64,000 nt of DNA from Fodinibius sp034521915 (GTDB lineage Bacteria; Bacteroidota; Rhodothermia; Balneolales; Balneolaceae). A program made the translations under genes and the position numbers. Shown here in pieces: positions 1 to 9,735 of the stretch (the stretch's first letter is position 1; each line of letters begins with the position of its first letter). Location: positions 101,547 to 165,546 of the forward strand of contig NZ_JAXHLU010000011.1 of assembly GCF_034521915.1 (NCBI RefSeq). The letters are read 5' to 3'. The notes below the pieces were generated by a model, which worked only from the letters and a program-made list of their open reading frames with translations, had not been told where the DNA came from and did no database searches.

Positions 1-9
1 TAAGTTCAA

Positions 10-1263
10 TTATTCTTCATCATCAAATTCATATGCGATAATATCGATGATGCGCTCGGCTTGATCTTCAGTAATTTTACCTTCTGTCCGCCGAACGATT
101 TCTTCTTCATCCAGTTCTAATACTTGTCTTGCCGTATCGCAGCCAATTTCGTGGAGCGTTTCAATCACTTCTGGACCAAAATCGATTTCAAATTCACCAA
201 GATCGATATCGTCCTCCTCTTCCACTTCGCGATAAACATCAATTTCGCAATTGGTGAGTTTTGAAGCCAGGCGTATATTTACACCTCCTTTACCGATAGC
301 TTTTGAAACCTCATCAGCCGGTACTAACACCTTCGCATGTTTGCCGTCATCACTTAATTCGACGCTTAACACTTTTGCAGGCTGTAGTGCTCGCTTAATA
401 AACTCATGCTTGTCATCAGTGTAATTGATGACATCAATATTTTCGTTTTGAAGCTCACGCACAATAGCATGAATACGAACTCCTTTCATTCCTACACATG
501 CCCCAACAGGATCCACGCGCTCATCGTGTGAAATTACGGCTACTTTTGACCGGTCGCCAGGTTCGCGGGCGATACGTTCAAGATCAATAATTCCATCAAA
601 AACCTCGGGAATTTCATTTTCAAACAAACGCTCCAAAAATAGCGGCGAAGTGCGCGAAATAATTACCGATGGATTCCCATGGTGGCGCTTGACTTCTTTT
701 ACAACTGCGCGGATGGTGTCACCCTTGTGATAACGATCTTTGTAGATCTGTTCATCTTTGGGAAGAGTAAGTTCTACGCCATTATGATTCACTAGCATTT
801 CATGATTACGAATCTGGTAAACATCTCCCAGAACAATTTCACCAACACGGTCAGAATATTCTTCAAATACATTATCCTTTTCAATTTCGCGGATGCGCTG
901 TGCCAATTGCTGTCGCGCCATCATTACGGCGCGCCGTCCGAAATCGCGTATGTCAAGTTCTTGTGCAAACTCATCATAGAGTTCAAGATCAGGATCGTGC
1001 TCCTGGGCCTCTTCCAGTGTAATCTCCTGCACTTCATCCGTAAGCTCCTCTTCCGGCACAACTTCACGAATATGGAGAATCTGGACTTCACCGCGATCAG
1101 CATTCAAAATAACTTCAAAAGCTTCATCAGAACCATATTTCTTGCGAATCATGGTTCGAAAAACATCTTCGAGGATAGAAAGAAGAAGATCCTTATCAAT
1201 ATCTTTGTCTTTGGCAATCTCGGCGAAAGATTGAATAATTTGTTTTGAAATATCGTTTGACAT
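10..1263 (-). CDS. nusA: Transcription termination/antitermination factor NusA
   Basis: NusA binds RNA polymerase and nascent RNA and modulates pausing, intrinsic termination and antitermination. The 417-residue product has the RNAP-binding N-terminal domain (about 1-130), an S1 domain (about 137-205) and two KH domains; the second carries a clear GxxG loop (AIGKGG). The last 50 or so residues form a short acidic tail with one helix-hairpin-like segment instead of the paired acidic repeats of enterobacterial NusA. The ATG is preceded by a strong CAGGAG ribosome-binding site, which settles the start. The gene follows rimP by 24 bp on the same strand. infB, the usual next gene, would lie just beyond the left edge. 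Confidence 0.97.
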   Translation of the reverse strand: MSNDISKQIIQSFAEIAKDKDIDKDLLLSILEDVFRTMIRKKYGSDEAFEVILNADRGEVQILHIREVVPEEELTDEVQEITLEEAQEHDPDLELYDEFAQELDIRDFGRRAVMMARQQLAQRIREIEKDNVFEEYSDRVGEIVLGDVYQIRNHEMLVNHNGVELTLPKDEQIYKDRYHKGDTIRAVVKEVKRHHGNPSVIISRTSPLFLERLFENEIPEVFDGIIDLERIAREPGDRSKVAVISHDERVDPVGACVGMKGVRIHAIVRELQNENIDVINYTDDKHEFIKRALQPAKVLSVELSDDGKHAKVLVPADEVSKAIGKGGVNIRLASKLTNCEIDVYREVEEEDDIDLGEFEIDFGPEVIETLHEIGCDTARQVLELDEEEIVRRTEGKITEDQAERIIDIIAYEFDDEE

Positions 1264-1287
1264 CAGTTAGCTCCTGTCTGCTTAAAA

Positions 1288-1749
1288 TTATTTAAATGAA
1301 GGAATTATTTTTGTCTCTACCAGGTCGTCAAATAAAATTTTCTTTGTTGACTCATCATCCATTCCAACAACAACATGATCATCGTCAACTCCTTTCAATG
1401 TACCTTCAACCTTAGTGTACTCACCGTCGTTTTTAAACTTAAACTTTGCTTTACGTCCCACATTTTTAGGATATTGACGGCGATCTACCAGCGGACGACT
1501 TAATCCCGGTGATGAAACATTGATGCGATATGTGCCAGAAAACACATCGTGCGCATCCATCAAAAAACTAAGTTCATTACTTACTTCTGCACATTCATCC
1601 ATATTTACACCGCGATCTTCGGCATCTATCGACACCCAAATTTCGGGTGTATTCCCGCCTTTGATCTCAACATCAACCAGAAAGAAATCAGTGGTTGATA
1701 ACACTGATTCTGCAAGTTCTGAAATCTTATTTGTAACTTCGTTTTGCAC
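1288..1749 (-). CDS. rimP: Ribosome maturation factor RimP
   Basis: RimP assists 30S subunit maturation. The longest frame begins at a TTG inside the U-tract of an upstream terminator hairpin, so I prefer the GTG at 1749, giving 153 residues that begin VQNEVTNKISELAES; that is the usual family length. The family's VSSPGLSRPL motif is present, followed by the C-terminal SH3-like half. No strong Shine-Dalgarno sequence precedes the GTG, only an A-rich stretch. It is the first gene of the rimP-nusA operon and lies about 22 bp downstream of a leader terminator, so its expression should depend on readthrough. Confidence 0.93.
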   Translation of the reverse strand: MQNEVTNKISELAESVLSTTDFFLVDVEIKGGNTPEIWVSIDAEDRGVNMDECAEVSNELSFLMDAHDVFSGTYRINVSSPGLSRPLVDRRQYPKNVGRKAKFKFKNDGEYTKVEGTLKGVDDDHVVVGMDDESTKKILFDDLVETKIIPSFK

Positions 1750-1771
1750 GATTTTTCTTATTTTTAGGTAC

Positions 1772-1854
1772 AAAAAAAAGTGAGGACCTTTCGGCGCTCA
1801 CTTTTAAGCAATCAAAGATACCGTTAATACGTCTAAAAAACAACTGTTGCAGTT
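1772..1854 (-). promoter_or_regulatory. rimP-nusA leader with two tandem terminator-like hairpins
   Basis: Read on the minus strand, the leader first shows a small hairpin (stem AACTG/CAGTT, 1842-1854) followed by GTTTTTT. A stronger hairpin then follows (stem AAAAGTGAG/CTCACTTTT, 1776-1784 with 1797-1805, GAAA at the apex) running into eight T residues. The upstream neighbour is divergent, so these hairpins terminate no upstream minus-strand gene. They sit between the operon's presumed promoter and rimP. Leader terminators with NusA autoregulation are known upstream of nusA in Escherichia coli; applying that model here is inference. A small RNA ending at the strong hairpin is the alternative. 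Confidence 0.65.
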
Positions 1855-1984
1855 ATATAATACGACCTTCCTTTATGAGGAATATGAATCCGCTATTTTA
1901 AATTTTTTTATAAAACTTCTGCACTAGCTTTTCTATAATTATAACGACCAAATAGTACTTATATAACAAATATTCTTATCCACC

Positions 1985-4865
1985 ATGTTAAAATACGCTT
2001 TGACAATTCTCGGGGTCTTTTGGGGATTTAGCACATTACAGGCTCAACAAATAGATGTTCCCGCAACTACTTCAGAAGAACGGGCACAATCTATCGAACA
2101 CCGGCAGGATATGCGCCAGCAATCGATATTTCAGGAGTATCCTGTTCGTAATGTTGGACCGGTTGTAATGAGCGGACGCATCACGGATCTGGCAGTCCAA
2201 GAGGATAATCCAAGGAAATTCTATGTAGCTTATGCTTCAGGCGGCATTTTTAAGACCACGAACAGTGGCAACTCCATGGAGCCTATATTCGATCACCAGG
2301 GAACACTGACCATTGGAGATATTGCAATATCAGAAGCAGACAAAAATGTTCTATGGGTAGGTACTGGCGAAAATAACAGCAGCCGATCGAGCTACGCAGG
2401 TACCGGCGTCTACAAAAGTGATGACGGGGGAGAAACATGGTCATTTGCCGGATTGCGCGGATCGCAACATATAGGTCGAATTATCACACATCCCGAAAAC
2501 CCCGATATTGCATGGGTTGCCAGTATGGGCCCCCTCTACTCGATGAATGAGTTTCGAGGTGTATATAAAACAACGGATGGCGGCCAAACATGGGACAAAA
2601 CGCTAAGCCCTGCCGACAGTACCGGTGTTATTGACCTGGTGCGCCACCCCGAAAATCCCAATAAACTATGGGCCACAACTTGGGAGCGCTACCGGCAGGC
2701 GTGGAACTTTAAAGAATCCGGTGAAGGATCAGCCATTTATGTATCCAATGATGGAGGAGAAACATGGGAGAAATCCATGGAAGGCTTTCCCGATAAGAAG
2801 TTTACGGGACGTATTGGTATTGATGTAAGCAAAAGCAATCCCGATATCATGTATGCCTTCCTGGACAATCAGAAAGAAAGCAAGACCAAAAAAGAGTTGG
2901 ATGAGGACAAACTTACACAGGCAGACTTTGTCGACATGAGTCGAGACAAATTTCTGGCACTTGAGAACGAAAAACTGAATAACTTTTTGCGCAGTAATGA
3001 TTTTCAAAAGAAATACACTGCTGAAAAAATTAAAGCCGATGTTCGCGAAGGAAAGTACAATCCAAAAGCTCTGGCCGACTATCTCGGCGATGCCAACGAG
3101 GCACTGTTTAAAACCAGCATTACCGGGGCCGAGGTTTACCGTTCGGAAAACGGCGGAAAAAGCTGGGAAAAGGTTAACAGTTACGACTTGGAAAACCTGA
3201 TATACACCTATGGCTATTATTTCGGCGAAGTGCGCGTCTCTCCCAGCGATCCCAACACCCTCTATATAATGGGCGTACCGATGCTTAAGTCTACCGATGG
3301 CGGTAAAACTTGGAAAGCCATTGCCGAAAATCAGGATGTCCACGTTGACCACCATGCCATGTGGATCGACCCCACCGATTCTGATCACCTGTTACTTGGA
3401 AATGACGGTGGCCTGTACGAAAGCCATGACGGGGGGAGCAATTTTATCCATCATAACGTAGCCCCCGTTGGGCAGTTTTATACCGTAGCAGTGGATATGG
3501 AAAAGCCGTACAATATATATGGAGGTCTTCAGGATAACGGCGTCTTTACCGGCTCCTCCAAAGGATCGCCCAATGACGGAGAGCACTGGGAGCGAATCTT
3601 TGGCGGTGACGGCATGCATGTAGCAGTCCATCCCGAAAACAGCGATATCATCTATACTGGTTTCCAGTTTGGCAATTATTTTCGCATCGACCAATCAAAA
3701 AGCGATTACAGCAAGATTACCCCAAAACATGATATCGGTGAAGCTCCCTACCGCTTCAACTGGAATACACCGGTGGAAATGAGTAATCACAATCCGGAGA
3801 TTCTCTACTTCGGATCCCAGAAGATTAATCGCACCATGGACGGCGGCGAAACCTGGACCACAATCAGCCCCGACCTAACCAAAGACCTGCCCAACGGCAA
3901 TGTGCCTTACTCTACGCTCACAACAATCTCAGAATCCCCCAAAGACTTCAGCGTGATTTGGGCCGGTACCGACGACGGCAACATCCAGGTAACCCGGGAC
4001 GGCGGCAAAACCTGGAATTTGGTTTCCGAAAATCTGCCGGAGCGCCGCTGGGTCAGTGAAGTGCAGGCCTCACCACACGATCCGGCCACGGCCTACGCTT
4101 CGCTGAATGGGTATCGGTATGATGAATTCAAGACCTACGTCTACAAAACCACCAATTATGGGGAGACCTGGACCTCAGTTAAAGGCAACCTTCCTGAAGA
4201 TGTGGCCAATGTTATCGCTCAGGATCCGGCAAATCCCGATATCCTGTACGCCGGATTTGATCATGGAACGTATGCCAGCTTTGATGACGGTAATGAATGG
4301 TTCCTAATCAACGGAATACCAAACGTTGCTTCCTATGATATGGTGGTACATCCCCGTGACCATGAGTTGGTCGTTGGCACCCACGGACGCAGCGTTTACG
4401 TCATGGATATTAAGCCATTGCATGATGTGGCTAAAAACAGGGATCAAACAATATTAGCCCTGGCAACCGACGACGTCCGTAATTCTGATGAACTGGGGAC
4501 AACGTCCGGCACCCTACCGTGAGATTAATGAACCCAGCGTGGAATGGATGTACTGGATCGGTGATGAGAACATTGACGATCAGGAACTCACTATTACGGT
4601 AAAAGATAAAGATGGCAAAGTCGTTAAAGAACTAACAGATAAAGCTACTTATGGCTTTAATACTTTTAACTGGAATCTGCTTGTCGAGGAGAATCAAGAG
4701 GAAAAAATACGCACCTACTTGAGTCCCGGCAGTTACTCAATAACTTATAAAATCAATGGATCAACTGATGAAACTACCTTCAACGTTACTTCTCGTGATA
4801 ATAATGGCGATTCTGAGCAGCGCGTGTTCTCAAGCCCAGAAGGAATCGAATACGAAGAATACTGA
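1985..4865 (+). CDS. Secreted BNR/VPS10-like beta-propeller protein (frameshifted)
   Basis: This is a large exported protein of the sortilin-N/WD40-YVTN-BNR-like family. An N-terminal signal peptide (ending near LQAQ) is followed by many Asp-box repeats of the form SxDGGxTW, for example KSDDGGETW, KTTDGGQTW and KSTDGGKTW, which form beta-propellers. The first frame stops at 4522. A clean continuation (PAPYREINEPSVEW) runs in the +1 frame from about 4490 to 4865, so one extra base lies near 4486-4498, where there is a GGGG run. Joined, it is about 959 residues. The natural C-terminus is uncertain, because the tail overlaps the next gene by 98 nt and another frame holds the stop cluster TGATAATAA at 4796-4804. 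The substrate is unknown. Confidence 0.82.
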
Positions 4866-5259
4866 GGAACAGTCCGGACGTCAGCTTACTTATGAGCGAT
4901 CGGTATCCTTTTTAGATACCGATGAAGACACGCTGACTACCATTGACGTTGCAATAGCAGATAACAACAAAGAACGCAATCAAGGATTAATGGATGTGCG
5001 AGAATTGCCATCCGACAAAGGAATGCTGTTTATTTTTGATGAAAACCAACCCCGCAGCTTCTGGATGGCCAACACTCCTCTCTCTCTGGATATTATGTTT
5101 GTTAATGAAAATTATGAAATTGTACGCATCCACCATAGTGCCCAGCCCTTTTCCGAAAAAAGTTTTAAATCAGAGGAGCCGGCAAAATACGTTATAGAAA
5201 CCAATGGCGGATTTGCTGTTTCTCATGACATCCAAGAAGGGGCAAAAGTAAGCTTCTAA
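4768..5259 (+). CDS. DUF192 (UPF0127) family lipoprotein
   Basis: The 163-residue product has a lipoprotein signal: MKLPSTLLL, a hydrophobic core, then the lipobox LSSAC. The DUF192 domain fills the rest, with its hallmark pattern RNQGLMDVRELPSDKGMLFIF and FWMANTPLSLDIMFV. An in-frame ATG four codons upstream (4756) is possible, but the ATG at 4768 gives the better signal peptide. The biochemical function of DUF192 proteins is unknown. The gene overlaps the tail of the preceding propeller gene in a different frame. The stop lies 56 bp from the converging fbp stop, with a weak inverted repeat (ATTAAC/GTTAAT) between them. Confidence 0.85.
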   Translation: MKLPSTLLLVIIMAILSSACSQAQKESNTKNTEEQSGRQLTYERSVSFLDTDEDTLTTIDVAIADNNKERNQGLMDVRELPSDKGMLFIFDENQPRSFWMANTPLSLDIMFVNENYEIVRIHHSAQPFSEKSFKSEEPAKYVIETNGGFAVSHDIQEGAKVSF

Positions 5260-5315
5260 AAATTAACCCAACCGTTAATACCGGATCATATAATTTCAAA
5301 ATCCAGTACAGCGGC

Positions 5316-6347
5316 TTATGCCTCAATCGTTTCTTGCTTGTACTCTTCAAGAAACTCTTTCACCTTCATTACATTCTCTTTTGATCCAATGAAAATAGGC
5401 GTTCTCTGATGGATACTTTCAGGCTCAATTTCTAAAATACGCCCTTCCCCATCAATCGCCATTCCGCCCGCCTGCTCTATCACAAAGCTTAGCGGATTGC
5501 ATTCATACATCAGCCGAAGCTTTCCATTTGGGTATTGACTGCTATTGGGATAGATAAAAATGCCACCTGTGATAAGCGTACGATGCACATCGGCCACCAT
5601 TGAACCGATATACCGCGCCTTGTAAGGCCTGCTGGTATCGGGGTCTTCAACTTGGCAATACTTTACATATTGCTTGAGTCCTTCATCCCAGGATTGATAA
5701 CTACCCTCATTCACACTGTAAATGGTACCATGATCAGGTATTTTAACATCGTCATCCGAAAGAATAAATTCACCTATACTTGGATCAAGGGTAAATACCG
5801 AAACTCCCAATCCTGTTGTATATGTCATCAACGTACTTGAGCCATATAATACATATCCGGCGGCAACCTGTTCTACCCCCGACTGCAAGGCATCCTTTTT
5901 ACTGAGCTTATCGGTAGCAGAGCTCTTCCGCATATAAATAGAAAAGATACTTCCAATCGAAACATTCAGATCAATATTAGAAGAGCCATCCAGCGGATCG
6001 AGATACACAATATATTTTCCACCATCATTATCCAACTCAACAATGCCATCATTTTCTTCTGAAATAACCATACACGTTATTTCAGATCTATTTAAGGCTG
6101 ATATAAGCTGCTTATCAGCAAAAAGATCCAGTTTTTTTACTGATTCACCATGTACATTGGTCGTTCCGTCTTCGCCGAGAATATTGGTGATACCTGCCTT
6201 ATTTACCTCTCTTGATATTATTTTTGCGGCCAATCCAATATCGCGAAGTAACTGAGAGAGTTCTCCCGTAGCACCGGGAAATTTATTCTGTCCCTGAATA
6301 ATATATTCTTCCAGCGTTATAACGCGATTTGTTTTCCGATCTACCAT
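5316..6347 (-). CDS. fbp: Fructose-1,6-bisphosphatase class I
   Basis: This enzyme hydrolyses fructose 1,6-bisphosphate to fructose 6-phosphate in gluconeogenesis. The 343-residue length is normal. The metal/phosphate site reads DPLDGSSNID, and the conserved YIGSMVADVHRTLITGGIF segment carries substrate-binding residues. It stands alone on the minus strand, 57 bp upstream of coaE's stop in gene order and convergent with the DUF192 gene. Family assignment is secure; no allosteric features were examined. Confidence 0.96.
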   Translation of the reverse strand: MVDRKTNRVITLEEYIIQGQNKFPGATGELSQLLRDIGLAAKIISREVNKAGITNILGEDGTTNVHGESVKKLDLFADKQLISALNRSEITCMVISEENDGIVELDNDGGKYIVYLDPLDGSSNIDLNVSIGSIFSIYMRKSSATDKLSKKDALQSGVEQVAAGYVLYGSSTLMTYTTGLGVSVFTLDPSIGEFILSDDDVKIPDHGTIYSVNEGSYQSWDEGLKQYVKYCQVEDPDTSRPYKARYIGSMVADVHRTLITGGIFIYPNSSQYPNGKLRLMYECNPLSFVIEQAGGMAIDGEGRILEIEPESIHQRTPIFIGSKENVMKVKEFLEEYKQETIEA

Positions 6348-6404
6348 AGCTTCCCTCTGTGAATAACCAATTTTATATGATTGAAATTCTTGTTCATTAT
6401 CTTA

Positions 6405-6995
6405 TTAGTTTAAAAAATTCTGGTATATAATTTCGGCTTTCTTTTCCAGTTCCTCAAGTGTTCCATTGTTACGGATAACATAATCGGCGCGGTCAGTCGC
6501 TTTTTCAAAGTTGCGCTGTTTTTCAATTCGCCCTCTTATTTCCACCTCAGAGCTGTTATCCCGCTGTTTTACCCGCTTAATTCTATGGTCTTCGTCAGCC
6601 AATACCAGTACAATATAGTCCAGCGAACCGGGCTCCAAGTTTTCCAGTAATAAAGCGGCTTCATAGACAAATATATCGTATCCCTGTGCTTCAGCTTCCT
6701 CTATCTTTTGGGATGCAGCCGCAGGCAATTTCGGATGAACGATAGCATTCAATTCTTTAACACGCCCTTTTTCAAACGCTTCTTTTGCCAAATGCTTTGT
6801 ATTTAGTTCCCCATCGTCCAAAAATGATTCTGATCCAAAATGATCAACAAGTTGCTGTTTAACCTCGGCATTAGTTACCATCACCTGCTTGGCAAGATCA
6901 TCGGCATTTAAGACATAAGCGCCCTTTTTAGCCCAAACATTACACACCGTGGACTTGCCACTGCCAATACCTCCGGTAATGCCTACAGTAATCAT
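6405..6995 (-). CDS. coaE: Dephospho-CoA kinase
   Basis: CoaE carries out the last step of coenzyme A synthesis, ATP-dependent 3'-phosphorylation of dephospho-CoA. The 196-residue protein opens with a P-loop, GITGGIGSGKST, followed by the family's LNADDLAKQVM segment and the HPKLPAA motif. Its ATG shares one base with the prfB stop codon (TAATG), which implies translational coupling with prfB. Confidence 0.96.
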   Translation of the reverse strand: MITVGITGGIGSGKSTVCNVWAKKGAYVLNADDLAKQVMVTNAEVKQQLVDHFGSESFLDDGELNTKHLAKEAFEKGRVKELNAIVHPKLPAAASQKIEEAEAQGYDIFVYEAALLLENLEPGSLDYIVLVLADEDHRIKRVKQRDNSSEVEIRGRIEKQRNFEKATDRADYVIRNNGTLEELEKKAEIIYQNFLN

Positions 6996-8129
6996 TATTC
7001 CGTTTTATCTGATGAAGATATCGAAAGCAGATACTCATTAATAAACTCATCGAGCTCGCCATCCATGACTGCATCGGTGTTAGAAGTTTCGTAATCCGTA
7101 CGATGATCTTTCACCATATTATAGGGATGAAATACATACGAACGTATTTGTGATCCCCACTCAATATCCTTCTTCGAATCTTCGAGCTTCTGCTTGTTAC
7201 GCTCTTTGATCTGCTTTTCCAACTCGTAAATTTTTGACTTAAGCAGCGTCATTGCCTTTTCACGGTTTTGTTTCTGGGAACGTTCCTGCTGACACTCCGA
7301 TACAACCCGCTGCTCGGTACCATCGGATAGCTCTCCTTCCCAAATAAGTCGAACTGCGGTTTCTGTTTTATTCACATGCTGTCCACCCGCGCCGCTGGCA
7401 CGAAAGCGCTGCAGCTCAACTTTGCTTTCATCAATATCAACCTCAATGGTATCATCCACTACAGGTGATACAAATACTGAGCAGAATGAGGTATGTCGAC
7501 GCGAATTGCTATCAAAGGGAGAAATACGTACCAACCGGTGAACACCGCTTTCGGCTTTCAAAAATCCGTAAGCGAACTCTCCCTCAACCTGTATCGTTGC
7601 ACTTTTCAATCCAGCAACATCGCCCTCCTGATACTCCATTACTGAAATATCGTAATCGTGCTTCTTTGCCCACCGGGTATACATGCGATACAACATTTCG
7701 GCCCAATCCTGGCTCTCGGTACCGCCGGCCCCCGGGTTAAACGTAAGAATAGCATCACGATGGTCATCTTCGCCACGCAACATATTTCGCAGCTCAAGAT
7801 CTTCAACTCCTTTCTCAAGTTTTTTGATCTCCTGTTGCAACTCATCTCCTACCTCTTCACCTTCATCCAAAAATTCCTGATAGACTTTAATGCTTTCGCG
7901 CAGTTCATCCAGACGATCCCAGCTTTTGACCATATTCTTTTCGTGATCCAGCTTTTTCATAATTCGACGGGCCTCGTCGGGATCATTCCAGAAATTGGGA
8001 TCCTGCGTCTGCTCTTGTAGCTCGATGATATTTACCTTACGCTGATCATAGTCAAAGATACCCCCTGAGCGCATCCACGCGCTCAAATAATTCAGCAAGT
8101 TGTTCCGAATTGATCGTCGTAGTACTCAC
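6995..8129 (-). CDS. prfB: Peptide chain release factor 2 (programmed +1 frameshift)
   Basis: RF2 recognises UGA and UAA and triggers peptide release. The main frame holds the SPF anticodon-like tripeptide (RISPFDSNSRRHTS) and the catalytic GGQ (GAGGQHVNKTETAVRL). The apparent ATG at 8098 is misleading. A 25-codon zero frame starts at GTG 8129, preceded by AAGGA, and ends with the recoding signal at 8051-8066. Slipping one base at CTT-TGA-C joins it to the frame beginning DYDQRK, giving about 377 residues aligned with normal RF2. The arrangement matches the autoregulatory RF2 frameshift known across bacteria: low RF2 favours the shift. Confidence 0.96.
8051..8066 (-). promoter_or_regulatory. 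prfB +1 recoding site
   Basis: On the minus strand the sequence is AGGGGGTATCTTTGAC. The AGGGGG Shine-Dalgarno-like element lies just upstream of the slippery CTT codon and the in-frame UGA followed by C. This is the canonical RF2 frameshift cassette in composition and spacing. The UGA is read as a stop when RF2 is plentiful and bypassed when it is scarce. Confidence 0.95.
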
Positions 8130-8170
8130 AATAATCCTTCTTTGTGTTCAAATTTAAAATTTTACTACCT

Positions 8171-8425
8171 TTACTTTCGTCCCAGTTTGCCCAGGAGATA
8201 CCCTAAAGCAATACCACCTACAAAACCTATAAGCACGCCCTCTTCGGGATGAGAACGAACATAACGCCGTGCTTCGCGATAATCTCTGTTTATTTCGTCC
8301 TCGAGTTCGGCTCGTTCTTTCTTCAACCGATTAATCAGCTTTTCATAACCTTTAATTTTTTCGCGTTTTTTCTCTTCGGTTTTTGCTTCACTCTTCTCTT
8401 CTGATTTATTCTTGTTATCAGCCAT
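8171..8425 (-). CDS. DUF883/YqjD-like small membrane-anchored protein
   Basis: The 84-residue protein has a Lys/Glu-rich N-terminus, a predicted coiled coil (about 25-50) containing LINRLKKERAELEDEI, a YVRSHPEEGVLIGF junction and a single glycine-rich C-terminal membrane segment (VGGIALGYLLGKLG). This layout matches the ElaB/YqjD/DUF883 group, some members of which tether ribosomes to the inner membrane in stationary phase. Assignment rests on architecture, because the family is too short and charged for firm recognition by eye. It lies 41 bp upstream of the prfB GTG. Confidence 0.7.
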   Translation of the reverse strand: MADNKNKSEEKSEAKTEEKKREKIKGYEKLINRLKKERAELEDEINRDYREARRYVRSHPEEGVLIGFVGGIALGYLLGKLGRK

Positions 8426-8568
8426 AGTTGTAATTCTTTATTTTAGGGTTACTCAAAGATACAAATTCTGCACCGAATCACATTTTTAAATTATATTTTT
8501 TTACTATCTAAAACTCCAATAGAGGATTCATATTATTTACATATGCAAACGTTAGTTTTATTCCGTCC

Positions 8569-9735
8569 ATGAAATTAATATCCGACATTGTACAACAGAT
8601 ACAGCGTCGTATCTTTGATACGATCACCTCGGGCAACCTGGTATATAATACCTGCTGGGAAGACCCGCGGATCGATCGAAAACTCCTAAACTTGGACTCC
8701 AGCAGTAATGTTTTAATGCTTACCAGCGCCGGTGATAACGCACTTGATTATCTGCTTGATGATGTTCAACATATTCAATGTGTAGATATTAATCCCGCCC
8801 AAAATGCCTTGCTGGAACTTAAAAAAGCTATTTTTAAAAATGGCAACTATACCATCTTGTGGGACTTTTTTGGAGAAGGACGAAAATCCGGAGCCGAAAT
8901 CATCTATCATCAGCAATTACGAACATTATTACCAAAGCCAGCCCAGCAATTCTGGGATAGAAACATCCACAATTTTAGTCCCAGATCGACAAATGACAGC
9001 TTCTACTTTAGCGGTACTTCCGGAAAGATCGCGCGTACTGTTTTTAACCAGATTCAACGAAAAGAATTAATGTCAGCTGTCGAAAATCTTTTATCCGCCA
9101 AAAATTTGGAAGAACAAGCATATTATTTCCATGAAATTGAACCCCAGCTCTGGAACCCCTTTTCGGAATGGCTAATTCGGCGTCACGCTACCATGACAAT
9201 GCTTGGCGTTCCGGCCAGTCAACGCAAGATGATTGAACAGCAGTACGAAGACGGACTACTGGAATTTATTCGTCAATCTTTGCAACAGGTGTTCACAAAG
9301 TTACCAATCGGAGATAATTACTTTTGGCGCGTTTATCTCACGGGACACTATACTCCTGATTGCTGCCCCAACTATCTGCTTGAAAAAAACTTCCGGATTT
9401 TACGAAACCGGATTCATCGGATTGAAACCCAAACCTCCTCCCTGTTGAAAGCCCTACAACAAAGTGACACAACCTATTCGCATTTTGTATTATTGGATCA
9501 TCAGGACTGGATGGCATTTACGCAACCTGATCAACTTGCCAAACAATGGAGACAAATATTGGACCATGCCCAAAGTGGTGCTCGCATATTATTTCGATCA
9601 GCCATGCCCGAGCCCAATTTCCTGCCGGAGTTTGTCTTTGATAACATTAGTTTTCATCCTGAATTAACAGAACCCTTGCACAAAAAAGATCGCGTTGGGA
9701 CCTACGAATCTACACATCTTGCCACCGTATTATGA
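8569..9735 (+). CDS. btaA: S-adenosylmethionine:diacylglycerol 3-amino-3-carboxypropyltransferase BtaA
   Basis: BtaA transfers the aminocarboxypropyl group of SAM to diacylglycerol, the first step toward the betaine lipid DGTS. The 388-residue protein shows the DUF3419 hallmarks: NLVYNTCWEDPRID near the start, a SAM-binding region VLMLTSAGDNALDYLL, and DINPAQNALLELK. It overlaps the next gene, a methyltransferase, by the 4-nt ATGA, which is the classic btaA-btaB coupling. Betaine lipids substitute for phospholipids under phosphate limitation in several bacteria. I saw no convincing Pho box in the upstream 130 bp, so regulation is open. Confidence 0.9.
   Translation: MKLISDIVQQIQRRIFDTITSGNLVYNTCWEDPRIDRKLLNLDSSSNVLMLTSAGDNALDYLLDDVQHIQCVDINPAQNALLELKKAIFKNGNYTILWDFFGEGRKSGAEIIYHQQLRTLLPKPAQQFWDRNIHNFSPRSTNDSFYFSGTSGKIARTVFNQIQRKELMSAVENLLSAKNLEEQAYYFHEIEPQLWNPFSEWLIRRHATMTMLGVPASQRKMIEQQYEDGLLEFIRQSLQQVFTKLPIGDNYFWRVYLTGHYTPDCCPNYLLEKNFRILRNRIHRIETQTSSLLKALQQSDTTYSHFVLLDHQDWMAFTQPDQLAKQWRQILDHAQSGARILFRSAMPEPNFLPEFVFDNISFHPELTEPLHKKDRVGTYESTHLATVL

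Noticed and set aside
802..1248. Long plus-strand frame opposite nusA
   Set aside because: It is the antisense shadow of nusA; it has no family-like sequence, no ribosome-binding site, and the minus frame is clearly coding.
2729..3388. 219-codon minus-strand frame inside the BNR propeller gene
   Set aside because: It lies fully antisense to conserved Asp-box repeats, and its composition is that of a shadow frame rich in Ile/Phe/Val.
7658..8020. Plus-strand frames across prfB
   Set aside because: They run opposite the strongly conserved RF2 body, so they are shadows.
8440..8568. Pho box upstream of btaA
   Set aside because: I looked for paired CTGTCAT-like direct repeats and found none convincing.
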